Below are positions 43,748 to 54,196 of a DNA stretch of 64,000 bases, piece after piece. Both the position numbers and the translations under genes were made by a program. Positions within the stretch are counted from its first letter, which is position 1, and the number at the start of each line of letters is the position of its first letter. Source of the stretch: Akkermansia muciniphila (GTDB lineage Bacteria; Verrucomicrobiota; Verrucomicrobiia; Limisphaerales; SIAT01); the NCBI GenBank assembly GCA_945900775.1, contig CAMDJP010000002.1, positions 54,696 to 118,695 on the forward strand. Direction: 5' to 3'. The notes under the pieces are model-generated. The model worked only from the letters and a program-made list of their open reading frames with translations, was not told the DNA's origin and did not search any database.

Positions 43748-45724
43748 TTACGGCTTCTTGTTTTTGTTCTTCTTTTCCTGCTCGCGGAGGAACTTCTCGA
43801 GTTCTCTGTTCTCCTGAGACTCCACATTGCGCTCATGGATTTCCGCGCGCTTCACACCGGGGAGATTATCGCGCTCCATCTGCGCTGCGGCTGAGGCGGC
43901 TTCGGGCGTGGGTAGCACGGTAGGGCGCATCATCACGATGAGCTCCTTGCGATCCAGCGTTTCGGTGCTGTTGGAGAAGAGCAGCCCGAGAAGTGGAATA
44001 TCCTTGAGCAGCGGCACACCAGAAACCGTTGCGTTTTTCTTCGTACGAATGAACCCGCCCAGCATTACGGTCTCGCGGTCTTTGACGGCAATCTTCGCAT
44101 TCGCAGAGCGCTCGGCGGTGATTGGGACCGGGTTCCCGTCGATGATCTTCTCTCCGATGATATCCTGAACGATCTGGTTGATATCCATTACCACGAGGCC
44201 GTCGGGGTTGATGAAGGGCAGCACCTCGAGCGTGATGCCAATCTTCTTGTCCTGATAGGTGGAGCGGTTGCTCCCGGTAATGTCTGTGGTAGTACCGCTG
44301 ATGTACGGACGTGTCTCGCCCACGAAGAACTGACCCAACTCAGCGTGGGAGGTCTGGATGCGCGGGCGAGAAAGGATGTTCACGCGGCCATCGATAGAGA
44401 CGGCGCTGACCGCCGCTTCCCAACTATTACCAAGGAACCCCCAGTAGTTAAGGCCGGGACTGGTGAGCGCAGCGATGGAGTTAGTGGTGTAAAAACTACC
44501 GCCGTGCTTCATCCCGAGGGCAGAGGAGATTGACGCGCCTGACGCGTCGGTGTTGCCAACAGTCTGCTTCTGCTGTCCGATGGAGACACCGACATCTTTT
44601 TCGTTGCTTAGGGAGACGTCCATGATGATCGCCTCGATGAGCACCTGTTGCTGCACGGTATCGAGCTGCGCCAATAGTTTCTTGGCGAGGAGCATCTCCT
44701 GCCGTCCTGCGATGACGAGGATGGAATTGCTGCGCTCGTAAGAGATAATCTTAGTTTCTCCGAGAATCGGCACTCCGGAACCGCTCATCGCCAGACGTCC
44801 CGTCGCTCCCTGTAAACGCTGCTGCAACGTACGCTGCTGGCTGCCCTGTTGGCTACTCTGACCGGTTTGAGGAGTGCCACCCGGTGGCGTGCCCGTCGGT
44901 GTGCCGCTCCCACCACCGGGCACGAAAGCACTGACCCCCGTACCGCTCGAGCCAGTGGTCCCGGAACGCGTGGTGCTGGCGGTTGGCCCGCCACTAGTGA
45001 GTGAGCCCATCACGGAAGCGATATCCGCTGAGAGGGCGTACTTAATCGGGATCAACTCTACCTCATCGTCAATCGGCATCAGAATGTCTATCTGGTCAAT
45101 CAACTCGAGCATCCGCTTCACGTTCGAGGCGTAATCGCGGAGCACGAGCGTGTGACTCGCGTCAATCGCCGTGATGCCGTTCTGCAGCTTCGACATCGGC
45201 TGGAGCACCTGCGTAATTTCGCTGGGCCGGATATTCTTCAGCTTAACCACCTTGGTTATGAAGGTGTCAGCCTCAGGCAGCAAAGAAAACTCAAGTGGGC
45301 TGAACGGCACAGCTTCCTTCATCGCGTTGGCGGCCGGTACGGCCTTAAGAAATTTTTCCCCCACAGGAATGACAGCGATATCGTTTGCAGCGAAGAGCGT
45401 GATTAACGCCTCGACCGCCTCGGCGAGGGTGAGGTCCGTCTGTGCGCGGAAGGTGATGCTCACGTTCGGTAGCGTAGCCGGGCGGATCAGTGTGCGGCTT
45501 ACCAACTCCGAAAAGAAATTGAGTGCCTGATCGAGGGGCGCTGCCTCGAGGCGCAACATCCCCTTCGGAATCATTTTCTGCCCGTTGGCGGCGGGCACGG
45601 CGACTACCGGCACCGCAGCGGGCGCGAAGACGGCGGGCGGCGGCGGGGGTGGCACAGCTGCTGGCTGGGCCTGAAGGGCGAATGCGCTCAGCAGCAACAA
45701 CGAGAGAGACTGGATGGTTTTCAC
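43748..45724 (-). CDS. Type II secretion secretin-like protein (GspD-like)
   Basis: VVKLKNIRPSEITQVLQPM..., VLIEAIIMDVSLSNEKDVGVSIG, VNILSRPRIQTSHAELGQFFVGETRPY, KDRETVMLGGFIRTKKNATVSGVPLLKDIPLLGLLFS (secretin signature). Confidence 0.92.
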   Translation of the reverse strand: MKTIQSLSLLLLSAFALQAQPAAVPPPPPPAVFAPAAVPVVAVPAANGQKMIPKGMLRLEAAPLDQALNFFSELVSRTLIRPATLPNVSITFRAQTDLTLAEAVEALITLFAANDIAVIPVGEKFLKAVPAANAMKEAVPFSPLEFSLLPEADTFITKVVKLKNIRPSEITQVLQPMSKLQNGITAIDASHTLVLRDYASNVKRMLELIDQIDILMPIDDEVELIPIKYALSADIASVMGSLTSGGPTASTTRSGTTGSSGTGVSAFVPGGGSGTPTGTPPGGTPQTGQSSQQGSQQRTLQQRLQGATGRLAMSGSGVPILGETKIISYERSNSILVIAGRQEMLLAKKLLAQLDTVQQQVLIEAIIMDVSLSNEKDVGVSIGQQKQTVGNTDASGASISSALGMKHGGSFYTTNSIAALTSPGLNYWGFLGNSWEAAVSAVSIDGRVNILSRPRIQTSHAELGQFFVGETRPYISGTTTDITGSNRSTYQDKKIGITLEVLPFINPDGLVVMDINQIVQDIIGEKIIDGNPVPITAERSANAKIAVKDRETVMLGGFIRTKKNATVSGVPLLKDIPLLGLLFSNSTETLDRKELIVMMRPTVLPTPEAASAAAQMERDNLPGVKRAEIHERNVESQENRELEKFLREQEKKNKNKKP

Positions 45725-46311
45725 TGGGCTTTCCCTTTCTGTTTGGCGGTTTTGGGCGAAGTGTTCTTCTGGTAAGTGGCGACGAGCGTGACAGTGCCAC
45801 GCAGCTTGGCACGGGCCGGCTCCTCCGGTTTCACGTCCAAATCACGTATGCGCACAGCGGATCGCTCGCCACTAGTGTTCACCAGAAAGTCTAGTAACTC
45901 CTTGTCACCGGCGGTAAAGGCGAGCGTGAGCGTCTCCTCGCCGAGCAAATCGCCAGCGCGACCAACCTGCCGCAACCCGGGGCGCTTGCTCTCGATGTTC
46001 AGGCCGCTCTTCTCGGCCAACTCGCTCTGCTGGCGCAGGATCAGCTCCGCACGCTCGGCCGATTCGGCCAACTCCACCTGCTTCTTCAACTCGCCCAACT
46101 CAGCCATAATCGCCGGCTTCTTATCAATCTGGGCCTGCAGACGCCCGCGCCGTGACTCATCCTTCTCGATGGTTGCGCTCAGCGTGACCCAGCTGCGATA
46201 AAGCGACGGGATGATGAACGCGTTCACTAGGAGAAACCCGACGCCAAGCGCCGCAAACACCGTCCGACGGTCTTCACGCCGGATGTTGAACCGGTCGAAA
46301 AGCGTGGTCAC
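45721..46311 (-). CDS. GspM/PilO-like inner-membrane assembly protein
   Basis: One TM (TVFAALGVGFLLVNAFIIPSLY), coiled coil, small alpha/beta tail; GTG start 46311 overlaps upstream stop; position in operon. Confidence 0.6.
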   Translation of the reverse strand: MTTLFDRFNIRREDRRTVFAALGVGFLLVNAFIIPSLYRSWVTLSATIEKDESRRGRLQAQIDKKPAIMAELGELKKQVELAESAERAELILRQQSELAEKSGLNIESKRPGLRQVGRAGDLLGEETLTLAFTAGDKELLDFLVNTSGERSAVRIRDLDVKPEEPARAKLRGTVTLVATYQKNTSPKTAKQKGKAQ

Positions 46312-47741
46312 AGCTCTTCCTCCTTCCGACGGAAATCGCAGGTGAAACTCCACTGGAGCATCGAGCCGCCCTGTATGCGGTTGAAATTGGCCGGGTACAC
46401 CTTCTGGAAAAGCAACTGCCCCACGCTGTTCGTAGCGGCCTTGAGCACCTCGGTGTATTCCTCGATTTTGTCCGACATCGCAGCGGGCGCGGTCCCGCGC
46501 AGCACGATCTTCTCGCCCTTGCTGAATGTGAACTGGTCGAGCGACAGCTCCACCGGTACCTTGTCGGACACCATGCGGAAGGCGTCCAACGCGGCATTGC
46601 GCAGTGTTACCTGCAACTGCAACTGCACAATCTGGTCGCCCAACTGCACGGAGTTCGTGCTCTCCCGGCCGAGCGGCACCAGTTCCTTGGTCAGATTAGC
46701 TTGCTTCGACTTGACCATTTCCGACGCGACCACAAAGGCGATCAGCAGAACGAGGTAAACGACCAATCCCGTGGCGAAGGTGCGCAACCAGATTGAATCT
46801 ATGAAATCGCGGCGGTAACGTCCCGAAATCTCCGACGGCAGCAGGGTTGGCTCGCCTGGGCGCACTCGTCCCGCGTGCCGCGCCGTGATGGCGGCCACAT
46901 TTGACGGAGGGAATGGCGCGACCACTTCGACTGGTTCGCCGAGCCATTCGCCAATTACCTGCCCCCAGTTCGCCGCCAATTCACCCTCGGCCACAAGATG
47001 CCACGTGGGCGGGCGTACAAGCCAGCCGGCCATTTCGCCAGCCCATGTGCTGCATGTGAGATGCTCAGCCAGTCCGTTCAGGTGGCTGGAGGAAACGAGC
47101 GTGACCTGTGTGAGGTTCTGCAGCACCCCGTCACACCACCACGCCACGAGACAGGAAACCTTTTCGCCGCGCGATTGCGGGTAAAGCCACACGCCATCCA
47201 CATCTGCAGGCGCAGCCAATGCCTGCCGCAACGCCGCGACCTCGATACCGTCGGCCACGCACCCTTTGCCTTCCAACCGGCCGAGCAACTCTTCCACTGT
47301 CTTCCGTTCCGCGATTGTCACGACGACAGTCTGCGTCTCAGGCGGCAGCATCCCCCGCGCGGGCACCACATCCATCGTCCAAACCGTTTGCGCCAGCGGC
47401 AGAGGCGAGAGCTTGTCGATTTGCAACTCGACCATCGCCACCAGTTCGCCCCGTTCGCATTGCGGCATCTGCAGCACGCGGTAGAAAACGCGGTCCGGCG
47501 GCAACCAAGCGACATTGAGCCGCGGGCTCCACAGGTCGGCGAACGTCTTGCTCACGTGCTTGGCCGGCAAAGGATCCTCGGCCGTACCCGCCTGCACGTC
47601 CGCCAAAGTGAGGTCGCCCTTGCCCAAGGCGAATCGCCAGAACTGCTGCTGGTCGCCGTCCAACGAAAGCACGTTGCACGAGGCCCGCAGAGCCGGCGCT
47701 TTCGGTGTTTTGATGTTCTTCGTGTCAGCCACGGGCGTCAT
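46308..47741 (-). CDS. GspL/PilM-like actin-fold assembly protein
   Basis: VAWLPPDRVFYRVLQMPQCERGELVAMVELQIDKLSPLPLAQTVWTMDVV...; C-terminal TM FATGLVVYLVLLIAFVVASEMV; between gspE-like and gspM-like genes. Confidence 0.68.
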   Translation of the reverse strand: MTPVADTKNIKTPKAPALRASCNVLSLDGDQQQFWRFALGKGDLTLADVQAGTAEDPLPAKHVSKTFADLWSPRLNVAWLPPDRVFYRVLQMPQCERGELVAMVELQIDKLSPLPLAQTVWTMDVVPARGMLPPETQTVVVTIAERKTVEELLGRLEGKGCVADGIEVAALRQALAAPADVDGVWLYPQSRGEKVSCLVAWWCDGVLQNLTQVTLVSSSHLNGLAEHLTCSTWAGEMAGWLVRPPTWHLVAEGELAANWGQVIGEWLGEPVEVVAPFPPSNVAAITARHAGRVRPGEPTLLPSEISGRYRRDFIDSIWLRTFATGLVVYLVLLIAFVVASEMVKSKQANLTKELVPLGRESTNSVQLGDQIVQLQLQVTLRNAALDAFRMVSDKVPVELSLDQFTFSKGEKIVLRGTAPAAMSDKIEEYTEVLKAATNSVGQLLFQKVYPANFNRIQGGSMLQWSFTCDFRRKEEEL

Positions 47742-49459
47742 CCAATCAACGACTTCAAATGCTCTTCGGTCTGCGTCACGCGCAAGACTTCCTCGACGGT
47801 GGTACGACCGGCGCGGACCTTTCGCCAGCCGTCATCGCGCAGCGTGCGCATCCCTAACTCGATGGACTTCTGGGCGATGGTCGAGGCGGGTTTGCGATCG
47901 AGCACAAGCGGGCGGATACCCTCGTTCACCAACAACAATTCGTAGATGCCTATCCGCCCTTGATAACCGAGCCGCCGGCAATTTTCGCATCCGACGCCAT
48001 GCCAGAACTCCGCCGTAGGCAACTCGGCGACAGGGAAGCCAGCCTTCATCAGATATTCCGAGTCGATCTTTTGCACGGTTTTGCACTTCGGGCAAATGGT
48101 TCGCACGAGACGCTGCGCCAGTACTGCCTCGACCGACGAAGCGACGAGGAACGGTTCGATGCCCATGTCCACCAAGCGTGTGAAGGCGCTCGGAGCGTCG
48201 TTCGTGTGCAGGGTGCTGAAGACAAGGTGGCCGGTGAGCGCGGCTCGGATAGCAATCTCCGCCGTCTCGAGATCGCGAATCTCGCCGACCATGATCACGT
48301 TCGGATCCTGACGTAGGATGTGACGCAGACCCAGCGCGAAGGTGAGGCCGATGTCGGCGCGCACAGCAATCTGGTTCACACCCTTCAGCTCGTACTCGAC
48401 CGGTTCCTCGATGGTAATGATTCGCTTGTGCACCGAGTTAATCGAGCTGAGGAAGGCGTAGAGCGAAGTGGACTTGCCCGAACCAGTCGGGCCGGTGACG
48501 AGCACCATCCCGTGCGGCTTGACGATGATGTCGCGCAGGGCAATCTCTTCCTGCTGCGCGAACCCGAGCTGCTCAAGGCCGAGGAAAATCTTGCCTCGGG
48601 TAAGCAAGCGCAGGCTCACGCTCTCGCCGTACACCGTGGGCACGGTGGAGACGCGGATGTCGATCTCCTCGCCCTTGATACGAACATTGATGCGACCGTC
48701 TTGCGGCAGGCGTTTCTCGGCAATGTTCATCCCGGCCATCACCTTGATGCGCGAGATGAGCGAGGCCTGGTACTGCTTGATTTGCGGCGGCATCGGAATC
48801 TGATGCAGGATGCCGTCGATGCGGTTGCGGATGCGCAGTTCGTCCTCGGCCGGCTCGAAATGGATGTCCGTCGCGCGCGAATTGTAGGCCTCCCAGACGA
48901 TCTGGTTGACGAACTTGATGACGCTCGCCTCCTGCTCGTTCTCGGTAATCTCCTTGCCCTCGGGCAGGACGATATCCATCGGCTCGTCCTTCGCGAGCTC
49001 ATCGAGCGTCTCGGCGCCGATGCCGTAGTACTTCCGCTGCGCCTTCTCAATCTCCGCGCGCGGCGCGAGGGCGAAGGTCACCGGGCCATCGGCCTCGAAC
49101 CGAACGGCGTTGAGTAGTGCATTGTCGAAAGGATCGCTCACCGCTACCTGCAACACGCCACCACCGTAGCTCGTCGGTAGCACGTTAAACTGAAAGGCGA
49201 CCTTGGCGGAGATCTTCTCACGCACCTCGGCTCCGATAGAAAGTTGAGCGAGTTCGAGCCTCGGCCAGTCGAACGCCTCCGATAGCTTGCCGAGGAACGC
49301 GTCTTCCAACATGCCGACCTCGCGACAGAGGAAGACCGGCCACGACTCAATCGCTCCCTCCGCCGCCGCCACGTGCCACGCGCGATGCCACTCGTCGTAC
49401 TTACCCGGAGTGGTCAAGCCCGCCGTCAAACAGAAGTTCTTGAATGTGGTGAATGCCAT
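47738..49459 (-). CDS. GspE/PulE-family type II secretion ATPase
   Basis: GMVLVTGPTGSGKSTSLYAFLSSIN, ITIEEPVEYELKGVNQIAV, LRQDPNVIMVGEIRDLETAEIAIRAALTGHLVFSTLHTNDA, CPKCK zinc motif. Confidence 0.95.
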   Translation of the reverse strand: MAFTTFKNFCLTAGLTTPGKYDEWHRAWHVAAAEGAIESWPVFLCREVGMLEDAFLGKLSEAFDWPRLELAQLSIGAEVREKISAKVAFQFNVLPTSYGGGVLQVAVSDPFDNALLNAVRFEADGPVTFALAPRAEIEKAQRKYYGIGAETLDELAKDEPMDIVLPEGKEITENEQEASVIKFVNQIVWEAYNSRATDIHFEPAEDELRIRNRIDGILHQIPMPPQIKQYQASLISRIKVMAGMNIAEKRLPQDGRINVRIKGEEIDIRVSTVPTVYGESVSLRLLTRGKIFLGLEQLGFAQQEEIALRDIIVKPHGMVLVTGPTGSGKSTSLYAFLSSINSVHKRIITIEEPVEYELKGVNQIAVRADIGLTFALGLRHILRQDPNVIMVGEIRDLETAEIAIRAALTGHLVFSTLHTNDAPSAFTRLVDMGIEPFLVASSVEAVLAQRLVRTICPKCKTVQKIDSEYLMKAGFPVAELPTAEFWHGVGCENCRRLGYQGRIGIYELLLVNEGIRPLVLDRKPASTIAQKSIELGMRTLRDDGWRKVRAGRTTVEEVLRVTQTEEHLKSLIG

Positions 49460-49698
49460 AGCCTTGCTCAGTCCGTGGAATACCTACGGCAAAGCCAGAT
49501 GGCCCTGCCACTCAATAAACATTGTTTGAGGCATCTACCCAACATATTGTTGCAACTGGTAAAGGCTAACACCGCATATTGGGTCAGCAAGTGGTTTTTG
49601 AAGGAAGTTATTGGCATCCATTGGAGGCGTCCCAGTGAGCCGATCATTCCGAAAAAGACTTGCTTGGTTCGTTCGACCGCTGGCTCACTGACCGCACC

Positions 49699-50547
49699 AT
49701 GAAGCATCTGGCCACCGTCACCGTCATCGGCCGCGACAAAACCGGCGTCATCGCCCGCGTCACCAATTTCCTCTTCGAACAGCAGGCGAACATCGAGGCG
49801 CTCGACGAACAGGTCACCCGCGGGCAGTTCAGCATGACCATCCAAGCCTCGTGGAAGGATCGTCGATTCGATGCATTAAAGCTTCGCGCCGGTCTCAGCA
49901 CGCTGGCCAAGACGCTGGAGATGGAGATTAAGTTACGGTTCACCGAGCCCGACCGTCGGCAGCGGATGGCCATCTTTGTCACGCGCGAATCCCACTGCTT
50001 CGAAGGATTGTTAGCCGCGCACCACGCCAGTCAACTTAAGCGGGCCGAACCAGTCGTCGTGCTCTCGAACCGACGGGATCTGGCGGGACTGGTCAAGCGC
50101 TATGGGCTCCCCTTCGAGCACGTGCCGTGGGTGGAGAGCGCGCCGGCTGAGCGTCGATCCCTCGCCGTGCTGGAACGCCACGCCGTGGATTTCGTGGTGC
50201 TGGCGCGGTTCATGAAAATCCTCTCGCCGGAGTTCGTGTGGCGCTACAAGAACAAGATAATCAACATCCACCCCTCGCTGCTGCCAAGCTTCCCCGGCGC
50301 ACAGGCCTACCGGCAGGCGTACGAGCACGGCGTGAAGATCGCCGGCGTAACCGCGCACTTCGTGAGCATGCACTTGGATGAAGGCCCAATCATCGCGCAG
50401 GACGGCTTTGCCGTGAGGCCTAACATGGCTTTGAGGGACGTCATGTCCGCGGGCCAGAAGCTCGAAACGCGAGTGCTGGTGAAGGCGGTGAAGCTCTATC
50501 TCTCCAAGCGGCTGGACGTCCACTGGGGCACGGTGAAGCAAATCTGA
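49699..50547 (+). CDS. purU: Formyltetrahydrofolate deformylase
   Basis: ACT domain VTVIGRDKTGVIARVTNFLFEQQANIEALDEQV and hydrolase VVLARFMKILSPEFVWRYKNKIINIHPSLLPSFPGAQAYRQAYEHGVKIAGVTAHFV. Confidence 0.92.
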   Translation: MKHLATVTVIGRDKTGVIARVTNFLFEQQANIEALDEQVTRGQFSMTIQASWKDRRFDALKLRAGLSTLAKTLEMEIKLRFTEPDRRQRMAIFVTRESHCFEGLLAAHHASQLKRAEPVVVLSNRRDLAGLVKRYGLPFEHVPWVESAPAERRSLAVLERHAVDFVVLARFMKILSPEFVWRYKNKIINIHPSLLPSFPGAQAYRQAYEHGVKIAGVTAHFVSMHLDEGPIIAQDGFAVRPNMALRDVMSAGQKLETRVLVKAVKLYLSKRLDVHWGTVKQI

Positions 50548-50575
50548 CTCTCGTGGCCCAGCTTCATCTCAAAAA

Positions 50576-53500
50576 TCACGTGCGCAACTCGACGAGCAGG
50601 TCCTTGCTCTCAACCGATTCACCCACCTGCGCGTGAATTCCGGCCACCACGCCATCGGCCGCCGCGTAGATGGTGGTCTGCATCTTCATCGCCTCCATCG
50701 TAACTAGCTTGTCGCCCTTAGCCACTTTCGCGCCGACGCCGACGGCGAGCGCGGTAACGATGCCCGGGATTGGTGCGCCGACCTGCAGCGGGTCCGCGGG
50801 GTCGGCCTTCGTGCGGCTCTTGGCTTTCGTCTGCACCGTCTTATCGAGAACGCTGGTCTCGCGCGCCATTCCATTCAATTCGAAGTTGACGGTGCGGCGG
50901 CCATCCTTATCGGGCGAGGAGATGTTGATGAGCTTGATGAAGAGTGTTTTGCCCTCCTCGATGTCCACCGTGATTTCTTCGCCCGGCTTGAGTCCGTAGA
51001 AAAACGCCGCACTTGGCAGCACGGAGACGTCGTCAAACTCGCGCTCAAACTTTGAAAAATCGGCGTGCACCTCGGGATACATGAGGTGGCTAAAAAGATC
51101 GTCGTCGGTGGCAGCGCGTTTGAGCTTCTCAGTCAGCTGCGTGCGGGCGCGATCGAGGTTGAGCGGCTTGAGATTCGCCCCCGGCCGGCCGCGGAGCGGC
51201 TTACGGTTCCCGAGAATCACGTGCTGCACCTTGCGCGGCCAGCCGTTCATCGGTTTGCCGAGACCGCCCTGCATCATGTCGATGACCGACGCAGGAAACG
51301 GCGTGGCACCGGGCTCAAGATTCACCACGTCGGCCGGCTTGATGCCACGCGTGACGAGGAACATCGTCATATCGCCGACGACTTTGCTGGAAGGCGTGAC
51401 CTTCACAATGTCGCCAAAGAGTTGATTTACCTCGGCGTAGGTGCGGGCAATCTCCGACCAACGGCTCGCAAGCCCCATCGAGGCCGCCTGCTCCTTGAGA
51501 TTCGTGTACTGACCGCCGGGCATCTCATGCAGATACACCTCGGCGCTGCCGGTCTTCGGCGCGGTGTCGAACGGAGCATAAATCTCGCGCACTTGCTCCC
51601 AGTAATCTGAGAACTGGTTGAGCGCATCAATGTCGAGACCCGTGTCGCGTGGCGTGTTTTGGAGCGCCGCGACAATCGAGTTGAGGTTCGGCTGGCTGGT
51701 GGAACCGCTCATCGAGGCGATGGCGAGGTCCACAATGTCCACCCCCGCTTCGCTCGCCTTCAGAATCGAAGCTGCGTTCAAGCCGCTCGTATCATGCGTA
51801 TGGAAATGGATGGGAATGCTAATCTCTTCCTTTAAAGCCTTTACCAAAGCGTGCGCAGCGTAGGGCCGGCAGAGACCGGCCATGTCCTTGATGGCGAGCA
51901 CGTGTGCGCCCATCCGCTCGAGCTCCTTCGCCAGCTTCACGTAGTACTTCAGAGAATACTTCGCGCGCCGACGGTCTAGGATATCGCCCGTGTAGCAGAT
52001 GGCCGCCTCGCAGACCGCGTGGGTGTCCTGCACCGACTCCATCGCCACCTTGAGGTTCGGCAGATAGTTGAGCGAGTCGAAGATGCGGAAGATGTCCATG
52101 CCCGACGCGGCGGCGTGCTTCACGAAACCGGCCACGACGTTGTCCGGATAGTTTGAGTAGCCGACGGCATTCGAGCCGCGGAAGAGCATCTGGAAGCAAA
52201 TGTTCGGGATGCGCTCGCGCAGCAGGTGCAGGCGCCGCCAGGGATCCTCGTGCAGGAAACGCATTGCCGTGTCGAACGTCGCGCCACCCCACAGCTCCAT
52301 GCTGAAGAGTTGCGGCGTGCGGCGCGAGACGGCGGCGGCCACCTCGAGCATGTCGTGCGTGCGCACGCGCGTGGCGAGCAACGACTGGTGCGCATCGCGA
52401 AAGGTCGTGTCGGTGACGAGCAAGCGCTTCTGCTTTGCCGCCCACGCAGCGAATTTCTTCGGTCCGAGCTCGAGAAGCTTTTGCCGCGTGCCGTCAGACG
52501 GCCTCTGCTTGCGATCGTAATTGGGCGGGAGGATAAGAGGCGCGGGACCGCCGAGTTTGTGGCCTTTAGCCTGTGGGTTGCCGTTGACCACCACGTTGCC
52601 GAGAAAGCTGAGCAGCTTGCTCGCGCGGTCGCGGCGAGGCTTGAAGGTGAAGAGCGCCGGAGTGGTGTCAATCAGCGTGGTGACGGCGTTACCAAAGCGG
52701 AAAATCGGATGGGCGATTACATTCTCAAGGAACGGGATGTTGGTCTTCACGCCGCGGATGCGAAATTCGCTCAGAGCACGATCCATCCGCTGTAGGGCCA
52801 TCTCGAAGGTCGGCCCTGAAGCTGTCACCTTCACTAGAAGGGAGTCGTAGAAGGGCGTGATCACGGTGCCCGCGTCGCCCATGCCGCCGTCGAGTCGGAT
52901 GCCAAAGCCGCCGGCAGAACGGTAGGTGAGAATCTTGCCGTAGTCGGGGATGAACTTGTTCTCCGGGTCCTCGGTCGTCACGCGGCACTGCACAGCGTAG
53001 CCGTTGCGCGGGATATCCGATTGCGCCGGGAGGCTCAACACCGGCCCGTGGAGGGAATGCCCCTGCGATACAAGAATCTGAGAACGGACAAGGTCAATGC
53101 CGGTGATCACCTCGGTAACCGTGTGCTCGACCTGAATGCGCGGGTTCATCTCGATGAAGAACCAGTTGTGCCGGTCGAGGTCGTAGAGGAACTCGATGGT
53201 GCCGGCGTTGTCGTAACCGACCGCACGAGCCATCCGCACGGCCGCCTCGCACAATTCGGTGCGTACGCGGTCCTCGAGGCCCACGCTCGGGGCAATCTCG
53301 ATCACCTTTTGGTGACGCCGTTGCACCGAGCAATCACGCTCGTGCAGGTGAAGCACGTTCCCGTGCTTGTCGCCGAGAATCTGCACTTCGAGATGTTTCG
53401 CGCGCGGGATGTACTTCTCGAGGAACACCGCCGGATTGCCAAAAGCGCGGTCGGCCTCGTTGCGCGCCTCGTCAAGCAGGTCAGGCAAATCCTTTGCGGC

Positions 53501-54052
53501 GTGCACGACGCGCATGCCGCGACCGCCGCCGCCAAACGCCGCCTTGATGATGAGCGGAAAGCCGATCTCCTTCGCCATCTTCAGCGCTGTGGCACGATCG
53601 TCGATTGGATCTTCTGTGCCGGGCAGCGTCGGCACATTGATCTTTTGCGCAAGCGTACGAGCGGCAACCTTGTCGCCCATCATTCTCAGCAATTCGTGGC
53701 GTGGACCAATAAAAGTAATGCCCGCCTCATCGCACGCCTTGGCGAACTCGGCGTTCTCGGAGAGGAAACCGTAGCCGGGATGAATGGCGTCCACGCCCTT
53801 CTCTTTGGCGAGCGTGATGATGCTGGGGATGTCGAGGTAGGCGCCGACCGGCCCCTTGCCGCGGCCGACGAGGTAGGCCTCGTCCGCCTTGAAGCGGTGC
53901 ACCGAGAGGCGGTCCTCCTGCGCGTAGATGGCCACAGTGCGCAGACCGAGCTCGGTCGCCGCGCGGAAGATGCGGATGGCAATCTCGCTGCGGTTGGCAA
54001 CGAGTAACTTCTTGAACGACTTGGTGGGCTTGGTGGCGCTGGTTTCCATCAC
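50576..54052 (-). CDS. pyc: Pyruvate carboxylase
   Basis: Single 1158-aa chain: biotin carboxylase (KKLLVANRSEIAIRIFRAATELGL), carboxyltransferase (LLVTDTTFRDAHQSLLATRVRTHDM), biotin attachment (VTMEAMKMQTTIYAAADG). Confidence 0.97.
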   Translation of the reverse strand: MMETSATKPTKSFKKLLVANRSEIAIRIFRAATELGLRTVAIYAQEDRLSVHRFKADEAYLVGRGKGPVGAYLDIPSIITLAKEKGVDAIHPGYGFLSENAEFAKACDEAGITFIGPRHELLRMMGDKVAARTLAQKINVPTLPGTEDPIDDRATALKMAKEIGFPLIIKAAFGGGGRGMRVVHAAKDLPDLLDEARNEADRAFGNPAVFLEKYIPRAKHLEVQILGDKHGNVLHLHERDCSVQRRHQKVIEIAPSVGLEDRVRTELCEAAVRMARAVGYDNAGTIEFLYDLDRHNWFFIEMNPRIQVEHTVTEVITGIDLVRSQILVSQGHSLHGPVLSLPAQSDIPRNGYAVQCRVTTEDPENKFIPDYGKILTYRSAGGFGIRLDGGMGDAGTVITPFYDSLLVKVTASGPTFEMALQRMDRALSEFRIRGVKTNIPFLENVIAHPIFRFGNAVTTLIDTTPALFTFKPRRDRASKLLSFLGNVVVNGNPQAKGHKLGGPAPLILPPNYDRKQRPSDGTRQKLLELGPKKFAAWAAKQKRLLVTDTTFRDAHQSLLATRVRTHDMLEVAAAVSRRTPQLFSMELWGGATFDTAMRFLHEDPWRRLHLLRERIPNICFQMLFRGSNAVGYSNYPDNVVAGFVKHAAASGMDIFRIFDSLNYLPNLKVAMESVQDTHAVCEAAICYTGDILDRRRAKYSLKYYVKLAKELERMGAHVLAIKDMAGLCRPYAAHALVKALKEEISIPIHFHTHDTSGLNAASILKASEAGVDIVDLAIASMSGSTSQPNLNSIVAALQNTPRDTGLDIDALNQFSDYWEQVREIYAPFDTAPKTGSAEVYLHEMPGGQYTNLKEQAASMGLASRWSEIARTYAEVNQLFGDIVKVTPSSKVVGDMTMFLVTRGIKPADVVNLEPGATPFPASVIDMMQGGLGKPMNGWPRKVQHVILGNRKPLRGRPGANLKPLNLDRARTQLTEKLKRAATDDDLFSHLMYPEVHADFSKFEREFDDVSVLPSAAFFYGLKPGEEITVDIEEGKTLFIKLINISSPDKDGRRTVNFELNGMARETSVLDKTVQTKAKSRTKADPADPLQVGAPIPGIVTALAVGVGAKVAKGDKLVTMEAMKMQTTIYAAADGVVAGIHAQVGESVESKDLLVELRT

Positions 54053-54196
54053 AAAATTTCTGAACGACTCGCGAGCGGAGGTTGTAACAAGGCATTCCCC
54101 TCACGGCAACAGACTTTGCAGAGAAGGCGGACTTTTCTTGTGGGAAACCCGACGCTCAGCCGATTGACACCTCCCCCGCCTCGCCCGTAACGTCGT

